This document shows positions 20,129-28,239 of a DNA stretch of 64,000 nt, piece after piece. A program made the position numbers and the translations under genes. Source of the DNA: Sinisalibacter aestuarii (GTDB taxonomy: Bacteria; Pseudomonadota; Alphaproteobacteria; Rhodobacterales; Rhodobacteraceae). Location of the stretch: positions 124,001 through 188,000 of the forward strand of contig NZ_BROH01000007.1 of NCBI RefSeq assembly GCF_027923545.1, in the 5' to 3' direction. Positions within the stretch are counted from its first letter, which is position 1. Each line of letters begins with the position of its first letter. Under the pieces are notes generated by a model. That model worked only from the letters and a program-made list of their open reading frames with translations, was not told the DNA's origin and did no database searches.

Positions 20129-20137
20129 GCTTCGTTC
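20123..20137 (-). promoter_or_regulatory. LexA (SOS) box across the pdeM start codon
   Basis: Read on the plus strand, GTTCATGCTTCGTTC is a perfect GTTC-N7-GTTC, the LexA consensus of Rhodobacter and other alphaproteobacteria. It covers the pdeM start (20126-20128), so bound LexA would block transcription into the gene. It differs from the site near rpoH by one spacer base. Confidence 0.75.
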
Positions 20138-20189
20138 GTTGACGGATTCCGTGGCCCGGTGCAAGGGGAAAGCGCGGGCGGTGGCCTGG

Positions 20190-20204
20190 TTAACGAGTGG
20201 TGAA
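20190..20204 (-). promoter_or_regulatory. CtrA-like site upstream of pdeM
   Basis: On the minus strand this reads TTCA-N7-TTAA followed by CC, one base off the CtrA consensus TTAA-N7-TTAA with the preferred TTAACC half site. It lies 62 bp before the pdeM start. Confidence 0.3.
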
Positions 20205-20262
20205 TGGCGCGCGCGGTGGGATGGAAAAGTGTTTATTGGCAGGGGAATAGCGGGCGCACGAT

Positions 20263-20310
20263 CTCCAGAAATCCGGATAAGTGGAGATCCGGAAATCCGG
20301 ATTTCTGGAG
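20263..20310 (+). repeat. Perfect 16-bp inverted repeat between kpsC and pdeM
   Basis: CTCCAGAAATCCGGAT (20263-20278) is matched exactly by its reverse complement at 20295-20310, with a 16-nt spacer that itself contains another ATCCGGA. No T run follows on either side, so a standard terminator is unlikely. It may be an RNA stem protecting the kpsC end or a protein-binding dyad. Confidence 0.6.
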
Positions 20311-20407
20311 GCGTAAGGGCGCAGGCCGGGGGAAGGTCCGGGGCAGGATCTTGGGGCAGGCGGCGCGGGCTGTCACTGTTGCTGCCGCGCGCTGACGCGC
20401 CGCCCGT

Positions 20408-22453
20408 CTAGCGCCAGAGCCAGGCGCGGCTCGCCAGCAGCCCCTGCGCCTTGGCCAGCAGCCGGTGCGCCGGGCCGGTGCGGGCGGCAATGCCGGCGGC
20501 GAGGCGGTCGGCGACCACTTCCGGCGGGCAGGCGCTGCCGGTCACCGGGTCGAAATAGCGCGGATAGTCGATCAGCACCGCATGGGCGAGGGCGATCATG
20601 TCGGGCCGCGCCTGCCGGCGTTCGGGCACATGGCCCCGGTCGCGGGTGAGGCCCCAGCCGGCATAGAAGGGCGCGCCGAGGCAAGTCACCGGCTTGCCAC
20701 GCAGCAGCGCCTCGAACCCCATGAGCGAGGTCATCGTCCAGACCTCGTCGCAGGCGTCGAGCAGCCGGGCGGCGTCGGCGGTGCCGGCCACCACGTCGGC
20801 ATGGCGCAGGGCCTCGTCGTGCGGCACCGCCCCGGTACGCAGGCCCGCCTCCACATCCGGATGCGGCTTGAACACGATCACCGCATCGGGGTTGGCCGCC
20901 CGCGCGGCCTGTAGCAAGGCGAGATTGGTCGAAACCTCGCTTGTGCCGAGCCGGATCGAGGCGTCGTCTTCCACCTGTCCGGGCACGAGGATGCGGTGGC
21001 CTTCGGGCAGGGCGGGAATCGGGCGGTCGAGATTGTACTTGGTCAGGCGCGCCTGCACGATCCCCGCCACCAGCCGCTCGGCGCGGTGGCGCGAGCCCTC
21101 GGGCAGCTTCACCGCCTCGGCGATCAGGTGTTCGAGGCGGCATTCGCGGGTCGGATCGTAGTAGATGCCGAGATCGTCGGTGACGAGCGAGAGGGGCGGC
21201 ACCAGTTCCGCCCCCAGCCCGCGCGAGCGCAGAAACCCGTCTTCGACGCGCCGCACCGGCAGATCGCCGGCATCGCCAAGGCTCGTTTCCTGCCCGGCCC
21301 AGACGATGAGGCTGCGCCCGGTCTTCCGTGCCAGCGCCACGGCGGCGCGGCCATCGCGGAAGCGCGGGCGGGCGTCGCTGCCGAAGAACCGGGTGAGCGG
21401 CGCGCGCTTCCACAGCCGCATCCCGGCGGCGACATGGCCCGCATGATCCTCGCGCCAGGCGCGGGCGCGCGCTTCCAGTGTGGTCAGCACCTGTTCCACG
21501 CCGCAAAGCGCATCGTGATAGGGGTCGTACCAGGTGGGATAGAGCACCATCGCGCCCGCGAAGATCTGTGTTCGGGTCAATGTGCGGGTGCGTCGGGGCA
21601 GGTCCTGCTCGTCGTCGGTGAGGCCCCAGCCGGCATACCAGGGCTTGCCGAACACATGCGGGCGGTGGCCGGCCAGGATCGCCTCGAACCCAAGCCCGGA
21701 GCTGACGGTATAGACCGCGACGGCGCCCTCCATCAGCGCCCAGGGGTCTACCGGATCGGTGAGCAGGCTGATGTGGCCGGTCGCATCGTCCGGGCCGAAA
21801 TGGCCGGGCCGGTGCCCGGCGGCGGTTTCGGGATGGGTCTTGATGACAATGCGCAGGCCGGGATTTTCGATCTCCGCGGCGGCGAGCATCTCGCGAAAGG
21901 TGGCGGCATCGGCCCCGGCATGGGCAATCGAGGCATCGCCCCGGGTCTGGTCGACCACCAGCACATAGGGCGCCTCGGGCAGCGGGCCGGGGCGGGGGAA
22001 GGCATTGTATTTCGACAGATGCCCGCGCACCATCAGCTCCGTCGCCTCGCGAGCGCGGGTGAGCAATGCGCCATCGTCGAAGGGGTGTGTGGCCAGCAGC
22101 ACTTCGAGGTCGGAGGGCGTGGCGGCGTCGAAATGCACGCCGCGCTCGTCGATCAGCAGGCCGAGCGGCGGCTCGCCGTCGCGCCCGGTGCGCAGCGAGC
22201 GCAGAAAGGCATCCTCCACCCGCACGATCCGCGCGCCGGTCTTTGCCGCCATCGCCTCGCCGCGATGCGCGGTGGGCGAGTGGCCCCACACTCCGATGGC
22301 ATCGTCAGGCCCGGGCGTGCCCAGCTTCACCTCCCACCCGGCGAGGGTGAGGATGCGCCTCACGCGGGCCTGGGTGAGAAAGCCGCCGTTATAAACGAAG
22401 AGCCGCCGGGATCGGGTGCTCCCGGCGGCCCCGCTATCGGGATCGTGGCTCAT
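20408..22453 (-). CDS. kpsC: Capsular polysaccharide biosynthesis protein KpsC
   Basis: KpsC extends the beta-Kdo linker that joins group 2-type capsule polysaccharides to lysophosphatidylglycerol. The 681-residue protein contains two homologous glycosyltransferase modules; each carries the repeated signature AFLRSLRTG / GFLRSRGLG, HFDAATPSDLE / YYDPTRECRLE and SKYNAFPRPG / TKYNLDRPIP. This internal duplication is the diagnostic layout of KpsC. Its start lies 6 nt after the stop of the Wza-like gene. It acts at the cytoplasmic face of the inner membrane. Confidence 0.92.
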   Translation of the reverse strand: MSHDPDSGAAGSTRSRRLFVYNGGFLTQARVRRILTLAGWEVKLGTPGPDDAIGVWGHSPTAHRGEAMAAKTGARIVRVEDAFLRSLRTGRDGEPPLGLLIDERGVHFDAATPSDLEVLLATHPFDDGALLTRAREATELMVRGHLSKYNAFPRPGPLPEAPYVLVVDQTRGDASIAHAGADAATFREMLAAAEIENPGLRIVIKTHPETAAGHRPGHFGPDDATGHISLLTDPVDPWALMEGAVAVYTVSSGLGFEAILAGHRPHVFGKPWYAGWGLTDDEQDLPRRTRTLTRTQIFAGAMVLYPTWYDPYHDALCGVEQVLTTLEARARAWREDHAGHVAAGMRLWKRAPLTRFFGSDARPRFRDGRAAVALARKTGRSLIVWAGQETSLGDAGDLPVRRVEDGFLRSRGLGAELVPPLSLVTDDLGIYYDPTRECRLEHLIAEAVKLPEGSRHRAERLVAGIVQARLTKYNLDRPIPALPEGHRILVPGQVEDDASIRLGTSEVSTNLALLQAARAANPDAVIVFKPHPDVEAGLRTGAVPHDEALRHADVVAGTADAARLLDACDEVWTMTSLMGFEALLRGKPVTCLGAPFYAGWGLTRDRGHVPERRQARPDMIALAHAVLIDYPRYFDPVTGSACPPEVVADRLAAGIAARTGPAHRLLAKAQGLLASRAWLWR

Positions 22454-22459
22454 GCCGGC

Positions 22460-23605
22460 TCAGAGGCCGGGGAAGGTGGTCGCCGCGCTGGCCAGCGAAT
22501 CCGCCGCGCCGACGGTGGTGCTGAGCGCAGAGATGACCTTGGTCCACTGCACATAGGGCGCTTCGGTCACATAGACGGTATCGCCGTCGCGGATCACGAA
22601 ATCGCGGGCGCGGAACATGCCGTTGGGTTCGGTGAGGTCGAGCACGTAGATCAGCCGCTGGTCACCGACCAGATCGCTGCGGCCGAGCACCGCGTTGGAA
22701 ATTTCCGCCGGTTCGTTGCGGAACACGAACACGCCGGTCGGATCGGCTAGCGTCGAGACGAGGCCGCCCACCTGGGCGATGGCTTCGAGCGCCGAGAGCG
22801 TTTGCGTCTCGAACTTCACGCGGGTCTGCGAGCCGGTGGCGCCGAGCGCGGTGAAGGCGCGGGTATCGGCCTCGACCAGAATACGGTCGCCGCCGCGCAG
22901 GGCGATATCGAGTTCGGGATGTTCGAACAGATCCTGATACCAGATCTTGCCGGTCCTGGTGCCGCGGATGATCTTCACCACCGCGATCTCGGGCGGCACC
23001 GAAACGCCGCCGGCCTTGGCGAGCATCGCGCCCAGCGTGCGGGTGGGCCGCTCGATCGGGTAGACGCCCTGGCCGCCGACCGCGCCGGTCAGCGACACGG
23101 TCGAGCCGTCGCCCGCGAGGCGGGTGACCATGACCTGCGGATCAGGTGTTTGTTCCGAAAGCTTGTCGGTGATGATCCGGCGGATCGCCTCGGGCGAATT
23201 GCCCGCCGCCTTGATCCGTCCGGCATAGGGGATGAAGATGAAGCCTTGCCCGTCCACCTGCACGTCCTGCAGTCCGGCGGGCGCGCCCGCGGTGGTGAGG
23301 ATACCTTCCTCGACGTTTTCCCAGATCGACACGCCGAGCACGTCGCCCGCATGGATCGTATCGGAGCCAACGACGCCGGAGCCGGTGAAATCGGATGAGA
23401 AGCCAAGTGCCGGCACCACGGCGGTGGCGCGCGTCACCCGGTCGTCCACGGCGACGACGAAGGCATCGCCCTCGCGCTGCACGGAGCCTGCGTAGATCTC
23501 GGATTTGGAGGGGCCGGATCGGGGGAGGGCATCGCAGGACGCAAGCCCCACAACACATACGAAAAGGGCCGCATTGCGCGCCCATACATTGCCCATAATA
23601 TTCAC
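22460..23605 (-). CDS. Wza-like polysaccharide export lipoprotein
   Basis: A 381-residue outer-membrane polysaccharide exporter of the Wza/KpsD type. It has a lipoprotein signal with lipobox LASC at about residue 20, a polysaccharide export domain (SDTIHAGDVLGVSIWENVEE), and downstream SLBB-like beta-grasp repeats (VSLTGAVGGQGVYPI and RVKFETQTLSALEAI). I place the start at a GTG (23605) because AAGGAG is 8 nt upstream of it; the ATG at 23596 would be about 17 nt away, and the longer frame to 23650 would destroy the signal peptide. It lies between kpsS and kpsC. Confidence 0.88.
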   Translation of the reverse strand: MNIMGNVWARNAALFVCVVGLASCDALPRSGPSKSEIYAGSVQREGDAFVVAVDDRVTRATAVVPALGFSSDFTGSGVVGSDTIHAGDVLGVSIWENVEEGILTTAGAPAGLQDVQVDGQGFIFIPYAGRIKAAGNSPEAIRRIITDKLSEQTPDPQVMVTRLAGDGSTVSLTGAVGGQGVYPIERPTRTLGAMLAKAGGVSVPPEIAVVKIIRGTRTGKIWYQDLFEHPELDIALRGGDRILVEADTRAFTALGATGSQTRVKFETQTLSALEAIAQVGGLVSTLADPTGVFVFRNEPAEISNAVLGRSDLVGDQRLIYVLDLTEPNGMFRARDFVIRDGDTVYVTEAPYVQWTKVISALSTTVGAADSLASAATTFPGL

Positions 23606-23696
23606 TGCTCGGGCTCCTTTATGGAGGTCTGCCTCTGGTTTTTTCGCCAACCTACCGGTCTGGCGGCAAAAAATCCAGCCTGTTGCAAGGCCTTGG

Positions 23697-24989
23697 CTAT
23701 TTCACCGCATATAACTGTTGCCGCGGCGCCGCTGTGCCGCGCGCGAGCGCGTCATAGGGGTCGTCGGGGCTGAGCATCATGTCGACCACCTGCCGCAAAA
23801 GCTGGCGGCGGCCGCGCGCCGAGTAGAAGCCGCCGGCGATCTGGCTGGTTTCCAGCAGGTAATGCCGGTAATCGCGATAGGCGCGGTTGTCGGGCCGGGT
23901 CGGGCGGGCGAAAAACTCGTCGAGTGGCTGGGTCGAGACGAAGTCCGGCTTGGCATAGACCGCGCGCCCGAAAATCCTGATCGGCAGGCCGCGCCAGAGC
24001 ACCTGCTGGGCGGCGGTGGAATTGACCGTCACCGCCGAGCGGGCATGGTCGAGCAGCCGGGCGAGCTTGCCGCCGCGCACGTAATGCACCCGTTCCGTCA
24101 CCCCCGCGGCGCGGGCCAGCCGGCGCACCTCGCGCCTGAGCGGCACGCGCCCGTCTTCCAGTGGATGGGCCTTGAAAACAAGGTGGTGATGGCGCGCCGC
24201 CCCCTGCGCAAATCCGTCGATGACGGTTTCGAGAAACTCGCTCATCGTCGAGAAGGGCGAATGCGCCTGGAAGCTGGAATCGTGTTCGAGCTGCAGGAGT
24301 ACGAGGTGATAGGGAAAGCCGCCGGTCTTGATGCGGAAGGTGGCGAGCCAGCGGTCGGCGGCGAGGGCGGGCATCAGCAGGAGGCGGCGCAGGTAAAGGC
24401 CGAATTCCTTCGTCACCGGCAGGGCGCGGTGCGGGCGGAAGCCCCGGTAGCGCCTGTTGGCGAACATCACGAACCAGTGGTAGAGCGCGCCATAGAAGAT
24501 GTGATGGCGCATGTCGCCCCAATGGGCGGGCGCTTCGGGAATGTCGCGCTCGGCATCGGCCAGCACCTTCTGCATCGCGGCGATGCTCATCTCCATCAGC
24601 CGTGAATGGCCGTTCGACCCGCCGCGCTCATAGGTGACCCAATAGGGGCGCAGATAACCTTCCTCGAAGACATGTACGTTTACCGCGCGCGCCCGGGCGA
24701 TCTTCACCGCCTCGGCATGGATGAAGCGCGTATCGCCATAAAGCACGATATCGGTCACGGCCTTGTCGTCGAGGATTTCGGCAAAGCGCGCGGGCCAGCC
24801 CCGCTGATCGCCGGTATAGGGGATGAAGCTTGTGCGGTTGGGCCAGAACACGCTGTCGCCCCGGTTGAAGCCGACGCGCCAGGTCACGGCCCCGGCGGCG
24901 CGCAGCATCGTGCCGAGCCGCGCGAAGAAGGGCCCGTGCGGCCCTTGCAGAAACAAAAAAACACGGTCTTGCCCGTCGATACTCGTCAT
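23697..24989 (-). CDS. kpsS: Capsule polysaccharide biosynthesis protein KpsS
   Basis: KpsS adds the first beta-Kdo residue to lysophosphatidylglycerol, starting the linker on which capsule is exported. The 430-residue protein shows the family landmarks VFLFLQGPHGPFFARLG at the N terminus, VHVFEEGYLRPYWVTYE in the middle, and the nucleotide-sugar-binding part FKAHPLEDGR with VNSTAAQQVL. It is the first gene of the minus-strand kpsS / exporter / kpsC set. The ABC transporter and polymer synthesis genes are not in this window. Confidence 0.92.
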   Translation of the reverse strand: MTSIDGQDRVFLFLQGPHGPFFARLGTMLRAAGAVTWRVGFNRGDSVFWPNRTSFIPYTGDQRGWPARFAEILDDKAVTDIVLYGDTRFIHAEAVKIARARAVNVHVFEEGYLRPYWVTYERGGSNGHSRLMEMSIAAMQKVLADAERDIPEAPAHWGDMRHHIFYGALYHWFVMFANRRYRGFRPHRALPVTKEFGLYLRRLLLMPALAADRWLATFRIKTGGFPYHLVLLQLEHDSSFQAHSPFSTMSEFLETVIDGFAQGAARHHHLVFKAHPLEDGRVPLRREVRRLARAAGVTERVHYVRGGKLARLLDHARSAVTVNSTAAQQVLWRGLPIRIFGRAVYAKPDFVSTQPLDEFFARPTRPDNRAYRDYRHYLLETSQIAGGFYSARGRRQLLRQVVDMMLSPDDPYDALARGTAAPRQQLYAVK

Positions 24990-25128
24990 GCGCCTGCAGC
25001 CTTGCCTCTCTGCGCGCGGTTCGCCCCTTCATGGCCGTTTCGCGCGCCGATGTCACGCCTTCGGCACAGAAAACCATCGCGAGGGGGCGGTTTTGTGGCC
25101 CGGCGGCGTCAGCGTGGGGGCAGGGCGG

Positions 25129-25143
25129 TTAACATCCGGTGAA
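25129..25143 (-). promoter_or_regulatory. CtrA-like site upstream of kpsS
   Basis: On the minus strand the sequence is TTCA-N7-TTAA followed by CC, the same one-mismatch CtrA pattern as before pdeM. It lies about 140 bp before the kpsS start and about 58 bp before ribE on the other strand. Confidence 0.3.
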
Positions 25144-25200
25144 GCCCGGCCCTTGGCAAAGGCGCCGTGCTGGCCTAGGCATTGGCCAAAGGAGAGCGCC

Positions 25201-25794
25201 ATGTTCACAGGGATCATCACCGATATCGGCAAGGTCGGCAGCATCGCCCGATCCGGCGACATGCATGCGCGGATCGAAACCGGCTATGACACCACCACCA
25301 TCGACATCGGCGCCTCGATCGCCTCCGACGGCGTCTGCCTGACCGTGGTCGATCTCGGCCCTGGCTGGTATGAGGTTGATATCTCGGCAGAAACCCTGTC
25401 GAAGACCAATATCGACGCCTGGAGTCCGGGCCACCGGGTCAACCTCGAACGGGCGCTGAAAGTGGGCGACGAGCTGGGCGGGCATATCGTCTCGGGCCAT
25501 GTCGACGGCGTGGCGGAGGTGACCTCGGTCGAGATCGAGGGCGACTCGACGCGGGTGCGCGTTCGCGCCCCCGAGGCGCTGGCCAGATTCATCGCGCCCA
25601 AGGGCTCGGTGGCGCTGAACGGCACCTCGCTCACGGTCAACGAGGTCGAGGGCAACATCTTCGGCGTGAACCTCATCGCCCATACCAAGCAGGTGACCAA
25701 TTGGGGCGATGTGGCGGTGGGCGACCGGGTGAATCTGGAAATCGACACGCTGGCACGTTACGTGGCGCGGCTGAACGAGTTCGCAGAGGGTTGA
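25201..25794 (+). CDS. ribE: Riboflavin synthase, alpha subunit
   Basis: Riboflavin synthase dismutates two molecules of 6,7-dimethyl-8-ribityllumazine into riboflavin and the pyrimidinedione precursor. The 197-residue protein consists of two similar barrel halves; the N-terminal one starts with MFTGIITDIG and contains SDGVCLTVV, and the second contains SGHVDGVAEV and LNGTSLTVNEV. The start is fixed by AAAGGAGAG 8 nt upstream. It heads ribE-ribB-ribH-nusB on the plus strand. Confidence 0.96.
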   Translation: MFTGIITDIGKVGSIARSGDMHARIETGYDTTTIDIGASIASDGVCLTVVDLGPGWYEVDISAETLSKTNIDAWSPGHRVNLERALKVGDELGGHIVSGHVDGVAEVTSVEIEGDSTRVRVRAPEALARFIAPKGSVALNGTSLTVNEVEGNIFGVNLIAHTKQVTNWGDVAVGDRVNLEIDTLARYVARLNEFAEG

Positions 25795-25825
25795 TCCGGC
25801 CCGGGGGACTTGGCAGCCCCCATAT

Positions 25826-25855
25826 CTCCGGCGAGGTATTTCAGGCCAGGGAAGG
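25826..25855 (+). repeat. Dispersed intergenic repeat, copy B
   Basis: CTCCGGCGAGGTATTTCAGG followed by ccagggaag matches the repeat family, preceded by a GGGGG...CCCCC hairpin at about 25803-25821. It lies between ribE and ribB, close to the inverted copy C. Confidence 0.55.
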
Positions 25856-25860
25856 TGGGC

Positions 25861-25892
25861 ATCTTCTCTGTTCGGCAAATACCTGCAGGGGT
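25861..25892 (-). repeat. Dispersed intergenic repeat, copy C (inverted)
   Basis: On the minus strand this reads gcaggtatttgccgaacag then agaag, the inverse orientation of copy B a few bases away. Together the two could fold back on each other in the ribE-ribB mRNA. Confidence 0.6.
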
Positions 25893-25988
25893 GAGCCCGC
25901 AGGGCGAGGGGGCGGCGAGCCCCCTTTCCCTCTGGCAAAGCCGGGCGCGAGGGGTTATTTCGCCTGCGAGCGTGAGCGAGGGGATGTC

Positions 25989-27122
25989 ATGTCAGACGGA
26001 AAAACCTACGAACAGCCGGGGCCGGTGGAGCTGAACTGGCGCGATGCGATCTCGTCGATCGAAGAGATCATCGAGGATGCCCGCAACGGGCGGATGTTCG
26101 TGCTGGTCGATCATGAAGACCGCGAGAACGAGGGCGATCTGGTGATCCCGGCGCAGATGGCCACGCCCGAAGCGGTGAACTTCATGGCGATGCACGGGCG
26201 CGGGCTGATCTGCCTCGCCATGCCCGGCGAGCGGATCGACGCGCTGGGGCTGCCGCTGATGTCGACCCAGAACGCCTCGCGGCATGAAACGGCCTTCACC
26301 GTCTCGATCGAGGCGCGCGAGGGCGTGACCACCGGGATTTCGGCCCATGACCGGGCGCATACCGTGGCGGTGGCCATCGACCCCACGAAAGGCCCCGCCG
26401 ACATTGCCACGCCGGGCCATGTCTTCCCGCTGCGCGCGCGCGCCGGCGGCGTGCTGGTGCGCGCCGGCCATACCGAGGCGGCGGTGGATATCGCCCGCCT
26501 TGCCGGTCTGCAGCCCGCCGGGGTGATCTGCGAGATCATGAACGAAGACGGCTCGATGGCGCGCCTGCCCGAGCTGATCGCCTTCGCCCAGAAACACGGG
26601 CTGAAGGTGGGCACGATCTCCGATCTCATCTCCTATCGCCGCCGCCACGACAATCTGGTGAAAGAGAGCGCCCGCAAGCAGGTGACCTCGGCCCATGGCG
26701 GCGAATGGTGCATGCGCATCTTCACCGACGAGACCCAGGGCGCCGAGCATATCGTGCTGACGATGGGCGATCTGGCCGGCGATGCGCCGGTTCTGGTGCG
26801 GATGCATGCGCTGAACCCGCTGGAAGACGCGCTGGGCCTCGGGCCGGCGCCCGCCGACGAATTGCCGCGCGCGATGCAGATCATCGCCGAAGCCGGGCGC
26901 GGTGTGGTCGTGCTGCTGCGCGACCCGGCGATGAAGCTGGCGATGGACGGGGCGGTCAGCCCGCAGATCCTGCGCCAATACGGGCTCGGGGCGCAGATCC
27001 TCGCGGCCCTCGGCATCCATCGGCTGACCCTGCTGACCGACAGCCCATTGCCCAAGGTCGTCGGCCTCGATGCCTATGATCTGCATATCGAGGGCACCCA
27101 TCCGATTCGCGGAGAGAAATGA
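25989..27122 (+). CDS. ribB: 3,4-dihydroxy-2-butanone 4-phosphate synthase with a degenerate GTP cyclohydrolase II domain
   Basis: The N-terminal 220 residues form a normal RibB, which makes dihydroxybutanone phosphate from ribulose 5-phosphate; the motif DHEDRENEGDLV (41-52), RHETAFTVSI and HTEAAVDIARLAG are all present. The C-terminal 150 residues align with GTP cyclohydrolase II (EAGRGVVVLLRDP, RQYGLGAQILAALGIHRLTLLTDSP) but the zinc-site segment with three Cys is replaced by HALNPLEDALGLG (273-285). That half cannot bind zinc and is presumably inactive for GTP, so a separate RibA must exist. Start at 25989 by GAGGGG spacing; frame overlaps ribH by one base. Confidence 0.92.
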   Translation: MSDGKTYEQPGPVELNWRDAISSIEEIIEDARNGRMFVLVDHEDRENEGDLVIPAQMATPEAVNFMAMHGRGLICLAMPGERIDALGLPLMSTQNASRHETAFTVSIEAREGVTTGISAHDRAHTVAVAIDPTKGPADIATPGHVFPLRARAGGVLVRAGHTEAAVDIARLAGLQPAGVICEIMNEDGSMARLPELIAFAQKHGLKVGTISDLISYRRRHDNLVKESARKQVTSAHGGEWCMRIFTDETQGAEHIVLTMGDLAGDAPVLVRMHALNPLEDALGLGPAPADELPRAMQIIAEAGRGVVVLLRDPAMKLAMDGAVSPQILRQYGLGAQILAALGIHRLTLLTDSPLPKVVGLDAYDLHIEGTHPIRGEK

Positions 27123-27661
27123 TGGCCGGTTCCGAACAGCATTACATCCTGCCGCGCCCGAGCTTCGATGCGCCGGTCAAGCTGCTGATCGTCGTCGCGC
27201 CCTATTACAAGGATATCGCCGACAATCTCGTTGCCGGCGCGAAGGCCGAGATCGAGGCGGCGGGGGCGAGCTGGGATCTGATCGAGGTGCCGGGCGCGCT
27301 GGAAGTGCCGTCCGCGATCTCGATGGCCGACCGGCAATCGAATTTTGACGGCTATGTCGGCCTCGGCTGCGTGATCCGGGGCGAGACGACGCATTACGAC
27401 ACGGTGTGCAACGACTCGTCGCGCGGGCTCATGCTGCTGGGGCTTCAGGGCCTCGCCATCGGCAACGGCATCCTGACGGTGGAAAACCGCGATCAGGCCG
27501 TGGTGCGCGCCGATCCGGCCGACCAGAACAAGGGCGGCGGCGCGGCGGCGGCGGCGCTGCACCTCATCGCGCTCAGGCGCAAGTGGGGCCGGCCCGAAAA
27601 GCCCGTGGGCTTCCGCCCCTGGGACGAGATCAGGATTGCCGATGGCGGGAGCCAGGCATGA
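27122..27661 (+). CDS. ribH: 6,7-dimethyl-8-ribityllumazine synthase
   Basis: RibH condenses the RibB product with the ribitylaminouracil to form the lumazine substrate of RibE. The 179-residue chain shows the family pattern LLIVVAPYYKDIADNLVAGA, then VPGALEVPSAI, the conserved GCVIRGETTHYD and VCNDSSRGLM with the catalytic His in the first of these two. Two adjacent ATG codons exist (27119 and 27122); GGAGAG at 27111-27116 is better spaced for 27122. nusB starts inside its stop. Confidence 0.95.
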   Translation: MAGSEQHYILPRPSFDAPVKLLIVVAPYYKDIADNLVAGAKAEIEAAGASWDLIEVPGALEVPSAISMADRQSNFDGYVGLGCVIRGETTHYDTVCNDSSRGLMLLGLQGLAIGNGILTVENRDQAVVRADPADQNKGGGAAAAALHLIALRRKWGRPEKPVGFRPWDEIRIADGGSQA

Positions 27662-28125
27662 CGCTTTCGGGCAACCAGAAACGCAAGATGCGCGCGGCGG
27701 CGCGGCTCTATGCCGTGCAGGCGCTGTTTCAGATGGAAGCCTCTGGCCAGCCCGTCGACAAGGTGATCCGGGAATTCGAGGATTTCCGCTTCGGCGAGCA
27801 TTTCGACGAGGGCGACATGGCGGAGGGCGATGTCGATCTGTTCCGGTTCCTGATGGAAACGGCGGTGAACTGGCAGGCGAAGATCGACCAGATGACCGAC
27901 CGGGCGCTGGTGGCGAAATGGCCGATCGCACGGATCGACCCGACGCTGCGCGCGCTGTTTCGCGCCGGCGGGGCCGAGCTTGTCGAGGGCGAGACGCCGC
28001 CCAAGGTGGTGATCTCCGAATTCGTCGACATCGCGCGCGCCTTCTTCCCCGAGGGCGACGAGCCCAAATTCGCCAATGCGGTGCTCGATCATATGGCCCG
28101 CGAGGCGAAGCCCGAAGCGTTCTGA
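27658..28125 (+). CDS. nusB: Transcription antitermination factor NusB
   Basis: NusB with NusE (S10) binds boxA RNA to keep RNA polymerase going through rRNA operons. The 155-residue helical protein has RAAARLYAVQALFQME at the N terminus and the C-terminal signature ISEFVDIARAFFPEGDEPKFANAVLDHMA. It overlaps ribH by 4 bases (ATGA); ribH-nusB linkage is widespread in bacteria. A GC-rich 6-bp stem follows the stop, without a clear T run. Confidence 0.95.
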   Translation: MTLSGNQKRKMRAAARLYAVQALFQMEASGQPVDKVIREFEDFRFGEHFDEGDMAEGDVDLFRFLMETAVNWQAKIDQMTDRALVAKWPIARIDPTLRALFRAGGAELVEGETPPKVVISEFVDIARAFFPEGDEPKFANAVLDHMAREAKPEAF

Positions 28126-28239
28126 GCCGCCGCCGCGCCGGCGGTATGCGACCGCTTTTGCCCCTGCGACGGGTTGACGCTTGGCAGCGCCGTTTCAGAT
28201 GCTAAGTTTGACTATGTACTCTACCCCGGGGGAAAGATC

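Noticed and set aside
20109-20411. Small plus-strand frame through the inverted repeat
   Set aside because: It contains a repeated Pro-Glu-Ile-Arg-Ile-Ser motif only because of the DNA repeat; no ribosome site or similarity.
25795-25988. FMN riboswitch before ribB
   Set aside because: I could not find the conserved AGGGTGGGGCGAAATTC-type core; the region holds repeats instead.
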